A stretch of 32,525 bases of DNA from a filamentous cyanobacterium Phorm 6. GTDB lineage: Bacteria; Cyanobacteriota; Cyanobacteriia; Cyanobacteriales; Microcoleaceae. Shown here in pieces: positions 24,930 through 32,433 of the stretch. Each line of letters begins with the position of its first letter. Position 1 is the first letter of the stretch. The notes under the pieces are model-generated. The model had not been told where the DNA came from and did not search any database. It saw only the letters and a program-made list of their open reading frames with translations. The DNA lies in the NCBI GenBank assembly GCA_003003725.1, contig PVWI01000036.1:1-32525 (forward strand), read 5' to 3'. The translations under genes and the position numbers were made by a program.

Positions 24930-25727
24930 GCTTCCCGGCTGTCGAAACTTGTGGACATCTTTAATAACTTGTGCCCAGCCGTCAGAGAGAGATTCCAAAA
25001 TACGATCGCCCTTTTCCTTCGTCGCCACCGTCGCATCGCCCAACACACCGCTATCAGTCAACTCTCGCGTCAGCCAAGCAAAAGGCAAATTACCTTCCAT
25101 ACTCAGCAAACTGTCAGCAGGCAAATCCCTCGGATACTCGCAAACTGCGAGTTCCATTTTCACCTGCGACGGCAAAATTGACAACATCAAACTCGTTTCG
25201 GCATCACCCGCATGAATTCCCAATTCTAACTCCTTCGCAGTTAGTAATTCCGCAGCAATATTTGGAACCCGCCAAACAAACAGCGGAAAAATCGAAAAAT
25301 CCTGATATTTTTGATGAATATCCCGCGCCGCAATTTCCATCACCTGCGGCTGTCCACCGTGCGCATTCATCAACACTAATTTCCGAAATCCTGCCCGGTA
25401 AATACTGTCAGAAATTTCACCAATTACGGCTAAAAGTGTCTGAACACTGAGCATAATTGTACCAGGAAAATGCCAGTGTTCGTTCGATTTGCCATAGTAC
25501 AAAGGCGGCAAAGCGTAAGCGGGAATACTTGCATCTAACTTTGCCAGTGCTTTGCCAGTCACCGCCGCGCTAATTGCCGCATCTACGATTAAAGGCAAAT
25601 GCGGGCCATGTTGCTCGATCGCACCTAGTGGCTGAATTATCACAGTATTTTCCTTGTCTGGCATCGACTGAATTTCTGTCCAAGTCAGATAGGGAAAAAA
25701 GCGCGATTCTGGAATAAAATTGTGCAT
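24873..25727 (-). CDS. Creatininase-family metal amidohydrolase
   Basis: A 284-residue enzyme of the creatininase/creatinine amidohydrolase family, which also includes MftE and formamide hydrolases of riboflavin analogues. The metal site is read from E38, H40 and D49 (IEQHGPHLPLIVD), with the same spacing as in known creatininase. NAHGG and HAGDAETS supply the remaining ligands. The substrate is not predictable. The protein seems complete, but about 18 terminal residues (ending GLRYETLGRGNS) are encoded by a palindromic intergenic element, so the original C-terminus has probably been replaced. It is not close to the purine genes, so a shared nitrogen role is only a guess. Confidence 0.87.
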   Translation of the reverse strand: MHNFIPESRFFPYLTWTEIQSMPDKENTVIIQPLGAIEQHGPHLPLIVDAAISAAVTGKALAKLDASIPAYALPPLYYGKSNEHWHFPGTIMLSVQTLLAVIGEISDSIYRAGFRKLVLMNAHGGQPQVMEIAARDIHQKYQDFSIFPLFVWRVPNIAAELLTAKELELGIHAGDAETSLMLSILPSQVKMELAVCEYPRDLPADSLLSMEGNLPFAWLTRELTDSGVLGDATVATKEKGDRILESLSDGWAQVIKDVHKFRQPGSKLSGVAGLRYETLGRGNS

Positions 25728-25734
25728 AAGTTAA

Positions 25735-25807
25735 ACAGTTGACAGTTGACAGTTGACAGTTGACAGCGAAGTGATCAGAACGGAGATTTAAACTCCGTTC
25801 TGATCAC
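25735..25807. repeat. ACAGTTG heptamer array and 15-bp perfect hairpin
   Basis: Four ACAGTTG heptamers plus a partial one lie at 25735-25766. A hairpin follows at 25771-25807: arms GTGATCAGAACGGAG and its exact complement around a 7-base AT loop. It lies in the 297-bp spacer between the divergent creatininase and histidine kinase genes. No T-tract follows. Confidence 0.88.
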
Positions 25808-25839
25808 AATCTGCCGACCTGAGTAAGGGCTTCAAACCC

Positions 25840-25923
25840 ATGCTATTCGGTGACGGCAAGAGCAAAGGCCAGCGAGGCAATCAACTAGCCAAAAAACTAA
25901 AAACTAATTCTCAAGATAGATAG
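25840..25923 (+). CDS. Possible 27-residue basic peptide
   Basis: ATG at 25840 opens a short frame starting MLFGDGKSKGQRGNQLAKKL and ending QDR before TAG at 25921. GTAAGGG lies about 10 bases before the ATG. The peptide is Lys/Arg/Gly-rich. The frame is open for a further dozen codons upstream, so it could be the remnant of a larger gene. Support is weak and rests on this sequence only. Confidence 0.25.
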   Translation: MLFGDGKSKGQRGNQLAKKLKTNSQDR

Positions 25924-26024
25924 CTGATTCTGTCTATCGGTAGATAATATCATATAGCAAATGCTTGAAAGTGCGCGCCGATCGATCGCCAGTTCAGACC
26001 GCAAGACATAGAGACGACTAATAG

Positions 26025-29000
26025 ATGGAACCTTGGCAAACCCCACAAACTAATTTAACCGACATTCCGATCGCCCAGGAACTGTCGCGCCGCATTCCTC
26101 GATCGGCCGATCTGCAAGCGGAAAACCGGGCGCTGCAAATCCTGGCGCGACAACTCGCCACCTCGCCGCACACCCTGCTCAAAACACTGGTGGCGATCGC
26201 CCAAGATTTGTGCAGTGCAGGCAGCGTCGGAGTCTGTTTGTTAGCAGAAAATGCAGATTCAGAACAAATCTGGCGCTGGGAAGCCTTAGCGGGCGCGTGG
26301 GCAGCCGCAGAAAAAACAAACAAACCCCCGACATTGCGTTTTTCAGGAGCAGGTCGAGACTTCCAAACTCCCCAGTTGTACTTGCATCCAGAACAATACT
26401 TTACCGACTTGCAGCAGCTAGAAATGCCGATCGCCGAAGCATTAGTCGTGCCACTGTACGCCGTAAATCAACCGCTGGGAGCAATCTGGATAGTCTCTCA
26501 CGATTCCCGGCAGTTCGATACCGAAGACTTGCGGATCGCGATCGCCCTAGCAGACTTTGCCGTTGCCGCCCTACAAATCGATCGCGCTGATCGCACCGCT
26601 TCAGCTTTTCGCGATCGCGAAAACCACCTCCAATTGATACTCGACAGCGCCAAAGACTACTCCATCTTCACCCTCGACACCGGCGGACACTTTACCAGTT
26701 GGAACGCAGGCTCAGAGCGATTGCTGGGCTATTCCGAAGCAGAAATCGTCGGGCAGCACGGACGAATCATCTTCACTCCAGAAGACTCAGCAGCCAGAAA
26801 GCCGGAATTAGAAATGCACCTAGCGCTGACTGAAGGAAAAGCAGAAAACGAGCGCTGGCATCTCCGCAAAGACGGCAGCCGCTTTTGGGGCAGCGGGCTG
26901 GTGATGCCCCTGCGCGACGCAGCAGGCGAATTGCAAGGTTTCCTGAAAATCATGCAAGACAAAACCGAGCGCCGGCAAATAGAAGAATCACTGCGACAAA
27001 GCGAAAATCGCTACCGCACCCTAGCCGATGCCGTGCCGCAGTTAATGTGGATCAACACCGCCGACGGCAGGTTAGATTTTTGCAACCAGCACTGGCAAAA
27101 CTACACGGGCATGATTCCAGAATTGCCTCTGGCAGTGCCTGTGCTGGAATTATTTCATCCTCTTGATTTGCCCGCAGTTGTCGCCACGCGCACTCAGGCG
27201 ATTCAAGCAGGGGAATCCTACCAATTTGAATGTCGGGTACGCAGGTTTGACGGCACCTACCGCTGGCATTTGGCGCGACTTGTCCCCGTCAAAGACAGCC
27301 GGGGAAAAGTGCTGCAATGGGTCGGAATCGGCATTGATATTGACGATCGCTTCCGAGCCGAAGAAAGTTTAGCAGAAAGCGACCGCCGCTTCCGCTTCCT
27401 GGCTGAGTCGCTGCCCCACCTGATGTGGAATGTAGACGCAGCCGGGGAAATTCGCTTTGCCAATCAAAAATGGTCGGAATATCTGGGAATGTCTTACCAG
27501 GAAGCCACTCAAAACAATTGGGAGTCTCTGGTGCCGCCCTCCGATTTGGCAGAAGGTTTAGCCATCTGGCAAGAATCTCTAATCACCGGAGAAGATTATC
27601 AAGCTGAGTTCCGCCTGCGGCGGGCCTCCGACGGAATGGAACGCTGGCATTTGTCCCGCGCCGTGCCAATTCGCGGCCGAGAGGGTGAGATTGTCGAGTG
27701 GATCGGCACGAATACCGATATTCATGATCGCAAAATCGCCCAACTCAACGAGCAGTTTCTCTCCGAGCTCGAACTCCGCTTGCGCCAGCACTCCAACCCC
27801 CGAGAAATGCTGTGGGAAGCCATGCACAGTCTGGGAGAATATTTACAGGTCGATCGCTGCATTTGGCACGAAATCGATATAGAAGCCGATCGGGCAATTG
27901 TCCACCAAGACTGGCACCAGCCCGATCTCGCCACCACCGTCGGCACCTATCAAATCTCCGACTTCAAGACACCAGAACTGAAAGCTTTCTCTCTGGCAGG
28001 TCAAACACTTGTTATCTCAGATACCGCTAATAGCCCGCAGACAGCACTTTTGATCGATAACTACGATGCCCTGTCGGTTCGCGCTTTGGTCGATGTTCCC
28101 TGCCTTCAGGAAGGGCGCTGGGTGGCTCTTTTGGTAGTGACATCACAGGCGGTGCGGCACTGGCGGCCCGATGAAGTTTCGCTGTTGCAAGAAGTGGTGG
28201 CTCGCCTCTGGACGACGATCCTGCACGCGCGAGCCGTCCAAGACTTGCACGAAAGCGAGGCTCGGTTCCGCGCTCTAGCTGACAACATCGCTCAGTTGGC
28301 CTGGATGACAGATGCCAGCGGCTGGATTTTCTGGTACAACCAGCGTTGGTTTGACTACACCGGCACCACCCTAGAAGCAATGCAGGGCTGGGGCTGGCAG
28401 CAAGTCCACCACCCGGAACACGTCGATCGCGTTGTCGCAAACTTTAGGCGCTGCTGTGAAACAGGCGAACTCTGGGAAGATACTTTCCCCCTGCGCGGCA
28501 AAGACGGATCGTACCGCTGGTTTCTCTCCCGCGCCGTGCCGATTCGCGACGAGCAAGGTAATGTGCTGCGCTGGTGCGGCACCAACACCGATATTACCGA
28601 TCGCCTCAATGCAGAAGCCGAACGGGAACGCCTACTAGCCCGAGAAAAGGCCGCCAGAGAGGAAGCAGAACGCGCTAACCGCGTCAAAGACGAATTTTTG
28701 GCTGTTTTGTCCCACGAATTGCGGACTCCCTTAAACCCGATTTTGGGCTGGTCTAAGCTGCTGCGATCGAACGTGCTGACACCGGAAAAGCAACGTTATG
28801 CCCTAGAAACGATCGAGCGCAACGCCAAATTGCAAACCCAGCTAATCGAAGATTTGCTCGACGTGTCGGGGATTCTGCAAGGCAAAGTCAGCTTAAATAT
28901 TGTACCTGTGGATTTAGCCGAGGCGATCGGCGCGGCGATTGAAACTGTGCGTTTGTCGGCCCAAGTCAAATCGATTCAAATCTGCACTGAATTTGCACTG

Positions 29001-29831
29001 GATTTGGGCCGAGTGTTGGGCGATGCAGGCCGACTTCAGCAAGTAATGTGGAATTTGCTGTCAAATGCCGTCAAGTTCACCCCGCCTGGAGGCAAAATCG
29101 CAGTCAAGCTCGTTAGCGCAGCCCTCGAAGAGGATCGAATTGACAACGACGCTCAAATTACTGTAACTGATACGGGCAAAGGCATTGAACCGGATTTTCT
29201 GCCCTGCGTCTTCGACTACTTCCGGCAAGCTGACAGCACGTTTACGCGCAAGTTTGGCGGATTGGGTTTAGGATTGGCGATCGTCCGCCATCTAGTCGAA
29301 CTCCACGGCGGCACGGTGAAAGCTGACAGTGCAGGCGAAGGAAAAGGCGCGACATTTACAGTCAAAATCCCCCTGATGCCCGTGCAACCTCCGACAATTC
29401 CCGCACTGACACCGCCGGAGACATCCTTCGATTTAAGCGGTATCCGGGTGTTAGCGGTGGATGATGATGCTGATGCGCGAGATTTGGTGGTTTTTTTGTT
29501 GGAGGATTGTGGCGCAAGCGTGACAGCAGTTTCTAACGCTGCCGATGCGTTGGTGGCTTTAACTGTGTCTGTGCCGGATCTGCTGTTGAGCGATATTGGA
29601 ATGCCCGATACCGACGGTTATATGTTGCTGCGGCAGGTTCGGGCTCTGCCGCCAGAGCAAGGGGGACTCGTACCCGCGATCGCCCTCACGGCTTATGCTG
29701 GAGAAATTGACTATCAGCAAGCCCTGGCTGCGGGGTTCCAGCGACACATTTCTAAGCCTTTAGATCCCGACAAGTTGGTGCAGGCGATGTTGGATTTGCT
29801 CGTAGAGCGATCGAACAAAAATATTTTTTAA
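26025..29831 (+). CDS. Hybrid sensor histidine kinase, GAF-PAS3-GAF-PAS-HisKA-HATPase-REC
   Basis: A 1268-residue soluble signalling kinase with no membrane helices, so it should sense an intracellular or diffusible signal. Order: GAF (about 50-190); PAS (about 205-325); PAS (about 326-445); PAS (about 452-570), the latter two in RYRTLADAVPQLMW / RFRFLAESLPHLMW form; GAF (about 575-735); PAS (about 740-870); coiled coil; HisKA with the phosphorylated His at 897 (SHELRTPLNPILGWSKLL); HATPase with N-box (NLLSNAVKF), G1 (DTGKGI) and G2 (GGLGLGLAIV). A C-terminal receiver domain has the phospho-acceptor Asp at 1190 (LLSDIGMPDTDG) and the conserved Lys in HISKPLD. There is no DNA-binding output and no adjacent response regulator. 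No chromophore Cys-His signature typical of phytochromes was noted. Confidence 0.93.
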   Translation: MEPWQTPQTNLTDIPIAQELSRRIPRSADLQAENRALQILARQLATSPHTLLKTLVAIAQDLCSAGSVGVCLLAENADSEQIWRWEALAGAWAAAEKTNKPPTLRFSGAGRDFQTPQLYLHPEQYFTDLQQLEMPIAEALVVPLYAVNQPLGAIWIVSHDSRQFDTEDLRIAIALADFAVAALQIDRADRTASAFRDRENHLQLILDSAKDYSIFTLDTGGHFTSWNAGSERLLGYSEAEIVGQHGRIIFTPEDSAARKPELEMHLALTEGKAENERWHLRKDGSRFWGSGLVMPLRDAAGELQGFLKIMQDKTERRQIEESLRQSENRYRTLADAVPQLMWINTADGRLDFCNQHWQNYTGMIPELPLAVPVLELFHPLDLPAVVATRTQAIQAGESYQFECRVRRFDGTYRWHLARLVPVKDSRGKVLQWVGIGIDIDDRFRAEESLAESDRRFRFLAESLPHLMWNVDAAGEIRFANQKWSEYLGMSYQEATQNNWESLVPPSDLAEGLAIWQESLITGEDYQAEFRLRRASDGMERWHLSRAVPIRGREGEIVEWIGTNTDIHDRKIAQLNEQFLSELELRLRQHSNPREMLWEAMHSLGEYLQVDRCIWHEIDIEADRAIVHQDWHQPDLATTVGTYQISDFKTPELKAFSLAGQTLVISDTANSPQTALLIDNYDALSVRALVDVPCLQEGRWVALLVVTSQAVRHWRPDEVSLLQEVVARLWTTILHARAVQDLHESEARFRALADNIAQLAWMTDASGWIFWYNQRWFDYTGTTLEAMQGWGWQQVHHPEHVDRVVANFRRCCETGELWEDTFPLRGKDGSYRWFLSRAVPIRDEQGNVLRWCGTNTDITDRLNAEAERERLLAREKAAREEAERANRVKDEFLAVLSHELRTPLNPILGWSKLLRSNVLTPEKQRYALETIERNAKLQTQLIEDLLDVSGILQGKVSLNIVPVDLAEAIGAAIETVRLSAQVKSIQICTEFALDLGRVLGDAGRLQQVMWNLLSNAVKFTPPGGKIAVKLVSAALEEDRIDNDAQITVTDTGKGIEPDFLPCVFDYFRQADSTFTRKFGGLGLGLAIVRHLVELHGGTVKADSAGEGKGATFTVKIPLMPVQPPTIPALTPPETSFDLSGIRVLAVDDDADARDLVVFLLEDCGASVTAVSNAADALVALTVSVPDLLLSDIGMPDTDGYMLLRQVRALPPEQGGLVPAIALTAYAGEIDYQQALAAGFQRHISKPLDPDKLVQAMLDLLVERSNKNIF

Positions 29832-29974
29832 ACTGTTTTTTCCTGCTAAAAATCTTTATTTAACGACAGCAAGAAGGCGCAGTACGCGAAGCGGCGCGAT
29901 AGCGCTATAACGCGAAGGGAAAAGAACAAGAAGAACAAGAAAAAGAAAAAGAACAAGAAGAAACAAATAGAATA

Positions 29975-30062
29975 GGTTCGATCGTTCGGACTTTAGTCCT
30001 CTCTTGGACGATTAGAATAGGTTCGTACTAAGGACTTTAGTCCTCTCTTGGACGATTAGAAT
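29975..30062. repeat. Two half-copies of the GGACTTTAGTCC hairpin family
   Basis: Two roughly 44-bp units (starting AGGTTCG) each carry GGACTTTAGTCCTC followed by TCTTGGACGATTAGAAT, without the matching right arm. They abut the complete copies at 30064. Confidence 0.85.
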
Positions 30063-30130
30063 AGGTTCGTACTAAGGACTTTAGTCCTCTCTTTTCTGAG
30101 GACTAAAGTCCTCACTACAAACCGTACACA

Positions 30131-30157
30131 AAAAAACCTCACAGATGGAGGTTTTTT
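30131..30157. terminator. Bidirectional rho-independent-like terminator, copy 1
   Basis: AAAAAACCTC, a 7-base loop and GAGGTTTTTT form a 10-bp stem with a T-run on both strands. It lies between the convergent histidine kinase and WGxxGxxG genes, where it can end transcription from both sides. Confidence 0.65.
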
Positions 30158-30244
30158 GATGATTATTCGCGATCGTAGGTTCGTACTAAGGACTTTAGTC
30201 CTCTCTTTTCTGAGGACTAAAGTCCTCACTACAAACTGTACACA

Positions 30245-30271
30245 AAAAAACCTCACAGATGGAGGTTTTTT
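30245..30271. terminator. Bidirectional rho-independent-like terminator, copy 2
   Basis: Same stem, loop and T-run as copy 1, exactly 114 bp further on. It is the copy nearer the WGxxGxxG gene. Confidence 0.65.
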
Positions 30272-30348
30272 GATGATTATTCGCGATCGTCCGACAGGTT
30301 AAAACATCCTGTCCTTGCATTATGCTCACAGCCCGTTATACTTGAGCA

Positions 30349-30663
30349 TTAGGGGTAGTCTGTGCGAACTGCGGGGTCGCGATGATCGCCCGTTGTAGTA
30401 GTAGAGCGGAGATTTTCTTCGTGTTTGCGGGGCATCAAACCGAACAAACCCGACAAGCCCAGTAAACCCAACCATCCCCAATCAAAATCGCGATCGTTCT
30501 CAGCACTGTAGACATCGGAGCGAGGAGTTGTGGTGGTGGTAGTGCTGTTAGTCCCCGGAGCTGTATTTGTCTGAGCAGAAGCAGGCAGATGAGCTGGTGC
30601 AATGGCTAAACCAGCAGCTATAATACCTGCACCAATTGCTTTGGATAAGTCAGAACGTTTCAT
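30349..30663 (-). CDS. Small secreted WGxxGxxG-CTERM-like protein
   Basis: A 104-residue protein with a signal peptide (MKRSDLSKAIGAGIIAAGLA to about residue 30, ending ASAQ). A low-complexity Thr-rich stretch follows, then a C-terminal motif DWGWLGLLGLSGLFGLMPRK. This Trp-Gly plus regularly spaced glycine helix followed by basic residues is the pattern of WGxxGxxG-type C-terminal sorting or anchoring domains in cyanobacteria. About 25 further residues (Thr/Asp/Arg-rich) follow the motif, which is common in this group. Function unknown; envelope location likely. Confidence 0.75.
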   Translation of the reverse strand: MKRSDLSKAIGAGIIAAGLAIAPAHLPASAQTNTAPGTNSTTTTTTPRSDVYSAENDRDFDWGWLGLLGLSGLFGLMPRKHEENLRSTTTTGDHRDPAVRTDYP

Positions 30664-30891
30664 AATTCAAATGCTCTCTGTTGGCAAAAATCTTTAACTA
30701 TCACCAATATATCGATCGGCTATTAAAGCTGAATCCACCCATAGCAGTAAACATTCATCACTTCCACCTATTACTACAGATTGATATCCACTTTTTCGCA
30801 GCCGCACGAAATTCAACATGGCTCACTGATGCCCCAACGGCACTTCGCGGGGCGTGTCTCATGTCGTTTCGGGCTGCATCGGTATTCTTCA

Positions 30892-30926
30892 AACAGTTAA
30901 CAGTCAACAGTTAACAGTCAACAGTC
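30892..30926. repeat. (AACAGTT/AACAGTC)5 heptamer array
   Basis: Five heptamers AACAGTT, AACAGTC, AACAGTT, AACAGTC, AACAGTC lie 18 bases before the probable -35 box of ccmP. Confidence 0.92.
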
Positions 30927-30943
30927 ATACAAAGAATGTGTTG

Positions 30944-30971
30944 TTGACAAAAAAAGGTAAACTCAGATATT
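30944..30971 (+). promoter_or_regulatory. Probable sigma-70-type promoter of ccmP
   Basis: A perfect -35 TTGACA (30944-30949) is followed after 16 bases by GATATT (30966-30971), a partial -10. Transcription would start about 35-40 bases before the ccmP start. Confidence 0.45.
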
Positions 30972-31015
30972 GCACAGAAAACACTTAAAGCTCGATCGAC
31001 GGAGATCAAAACAAA

Positions 31016-31660
31016 TTGGGTATAGAGCTACGCAGCTACGTATTTCTCGACAACTTGCAGCCACAGCACGCAGCATACATCGGTACCATCGCCGCCGGAT
31101 TCTTGCCACTGCCGGGGGATGCGTCGCTGTGGATAGAAATCTCACCCGGTATCGAAATTAACCGAATTACCGATGTCGCCCTCAAATCTGCCTCCGTGCG
31201 CCCTGGAGTGCAGATAGTCGAACGCCTGTACGGCTTGCTGGAAGTACACTCGGGCCAGCAAGGCGAAACCAGGGCCGCCGGCAAAGCAATTCTCGAATTC
31301 ATCGGAGTCCGCAGAGAAGAATGTATCAAACCGCGGGTGATTTCCAGCCAAATTATTCGCAACATTGACCCGCACCAAACGCAATTAATCAACCGCACTA
31401 GGCGCGGACAGTTGCTGCTGGCGGGACAAACTCTTTATGTCTTAGAAGTAGAACCCGCAGCCTATGCAGCGCTGGCAGCCAATGAAGCAGAAAAAGGCGC
31501 ATCTATTAACATCTTAGAAGTTCAGGCTGTCGGCAGTTTTGGGCGACTTTACCTCGGCGGCTCAGAACAAGATATTTTAGCAGGTTCCAGGGCAGCAATT
31601 GCGGCAGTGGAAAGCGTGTCTGGTCGGGAAAATCCTGCAATTTTTGGTCGCAAGGAATAG
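31016..31660 (+). CDS. ccmP: Carboxysome shell protein CcmP (tandem BMC domains)
   Basis: CcmP is a beta-carboxysome shell protein with two fused BMC domains. It forms pseudohexameric trimers that stack and have a gated pore for larger metabolites. The 214-residue length and the sequence fit: [25 protein letters not shown] opens the first BMC domain (about 3-105) and a second BMC domain spans about 110-205 ([21 protein letters not shown], then [24 protein letters not shown]). The start is TTG at 31016, supported by GGAG 11 bases upstream and by a family-like N-terminus. Established knowledge: ccmP often lies apart from the main ccm operon, as here. A pentapeptide-repeat gene follows 20 bp downstream. 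Confidence 0.92.
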   Translation: MGIELRSYVFLDNLQPQHAAYIGTIAAGFLPLPGDASLWIEISPGIEINRITDVALKSASVRPGVQIVERLYGLLEVHSGQQGETRAAGKAILEFIGVRREECIKPRVISSQIIRNIDPHQTQLINRTRRGQLLLAGQTLYVLEVEPAAYAALAANEAEKGASINILEVQAVGSFGRLYLGGSEQDILAGSRAAIAAVESVSGRENPAIFGRKE

Positions 31661-31680
31661 AGGTTAAAGGAGATGCAATT

Positions 31681-32433
31681 ATGGCAAACACACAGCATTT
31701 AGCGCTGTTGAAAAAAGGTGCAGTTAGTTGGATTGAATGGAGAAGTTTTCACCCGAATATAGAACCAGATATCAGCGAAGCTAACCTCGCCGAAGCAAAT
31801 CTCAGAGGTGCGCATCTTGGGCGGTCAAATCTTTTTAAAATAAACTTATTTAAGGCTAAATTAATTTCTGCCAACCTTGCCGAATCTAATCTCAGTTTAG
31901 CAAATCTTGCTGGAGCGCAACTGCTCGAAACTAACTTAATTAAAGCAAATTTAACTGGAACTAATCTCCGAGAGGCCGACCTGATGGGAGCTGATTTGAG
32001 CGGTGCTAATTTAATTGGGGCGGACATCACCGCTGCGAATCTCCAACAAACCGATTTTGGAGATGCGAATTTAATTGGTGCGGTGATGTTTCGAGTTAAT
32101 GCGATCGGCGCAAACTTCAATCATGCTAATCTCAGTCAAGCCAATCTGACTCAAGCCGAATTGATTGAAGCGCATTTTTACGCAGCCAATTTTTCAAAAG
32201 CTAACCTCGGCGAAGCTCACTTCACTGGAGCATATCTTTTCAGGGCAAATCTCAGTTTCGCCCAATTGAGCGCTGCCGATTTGCGGTGGTCAAACCTCGC
32301 CAAAGCTGACTTGAGAGGAGCGAATTTGACCGGCGCAAATCTCAGAGGAGCGAACTTGGCCGGAGCTAATCTGAGCGGCGCTTATTTGAAAGAAACAATC
32401 ATGCCTGACGGCAGTATTGTTTCATCATCATAG
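31681..32433 (+). CDS. Pentapeptide-repeat protein
   Basis: A 250-residue protein. After about 30 residues (including WIEWRSFHPNIEPDI) it consists of roughly 40 tandem A(D/N)LXX pentapeptides to about residue 238, which fold as a right-handed quadrilateral beta-helix. There is no signal peptide and no extra domain. AAGGAG lies about 10 bases before the ATG. It is only 20 bp behind ccmP on the same strand, so co-transcription is likely. Pentapeptide proteins in cyanobacteria have many roles; none is proven here, and a link to the carboxysome is only inferred from position. Confidence 0.93.
   Translation: MANTQHLALLKKGAVSWIEWRSFHPNIEPDISEANLAEANLRGAHLGRSNLFKINLFKAKLISANLAESNLSLANLAGAQLLETNLIKANLTGTNLREADLMGADLSGANLIGADITAANLQQTDFGDANLIGAVMFRVNAIGANFNHANLSQANLTQAELIEAHFYAANFSKANLGEAHFTGAYLFRANLSFAQLSAADLRWSNLAKADLRGANLTGANLRGANLAGANLSGAYLKETIMPDGSIVSSS

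Larger units (their letters stand above)
30064..30291. repeat. 114-bp tandem duplication: long hairpin plus terminator-like hairpin
   Basis: Units at 30064-30177 and 30178-30291 are nearly identical. Each holds a complete hairpin of the dispersed family and then the AAAAAACCTC hairpin, ending in GATGATTATTCGCGATCGT. The duplication therefore copied the repeat and a terminator together. Confidence 0.92.
29832..30348. other. Spacer between convergent histidine kinase and WGxxGxxG genes
   Basis: No credible gene is seen in these 517 bp. The first part is purine-rich (GAACAAGAAGAA-type). A GC-rich palindromic stretch around 29885-29920 and several half and full copies of the hairpin family follow, then the composite duplication described separately. 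Confidence 0.7.
30664..31015. other. Intergenic region upstream of ccmP
   Basis: This 352-bp stretch separates the divergent WGxxGxxG and ccmP genes. It holds no convincing gene; a 77-codon open frame starting 30681 has no family features. The heptamer array at 30892 and a probable promoter at 30944 are the only signals seen. Confidence 0.6.

Noticed and set aside
24859-25450. Plus-strand frames starting in the creatininase-end palindrome
   Set aside because: The N-terminus (MVGAIHELPLPK) is the translation of the palindrome and the rest is antisense to the creatininase-family gene.
24873-25727. Creatininase-family gene as part of the purine pathway
   Set aside because: It lies about 19 kb from the cassette with unrelated genes between; only a general nitrogen theme connects them.
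30681-30914. A 77-codon plus-strand frame
   Set aside because: No ribosome-binding site, no family features, and it ends inside a heptamer array.
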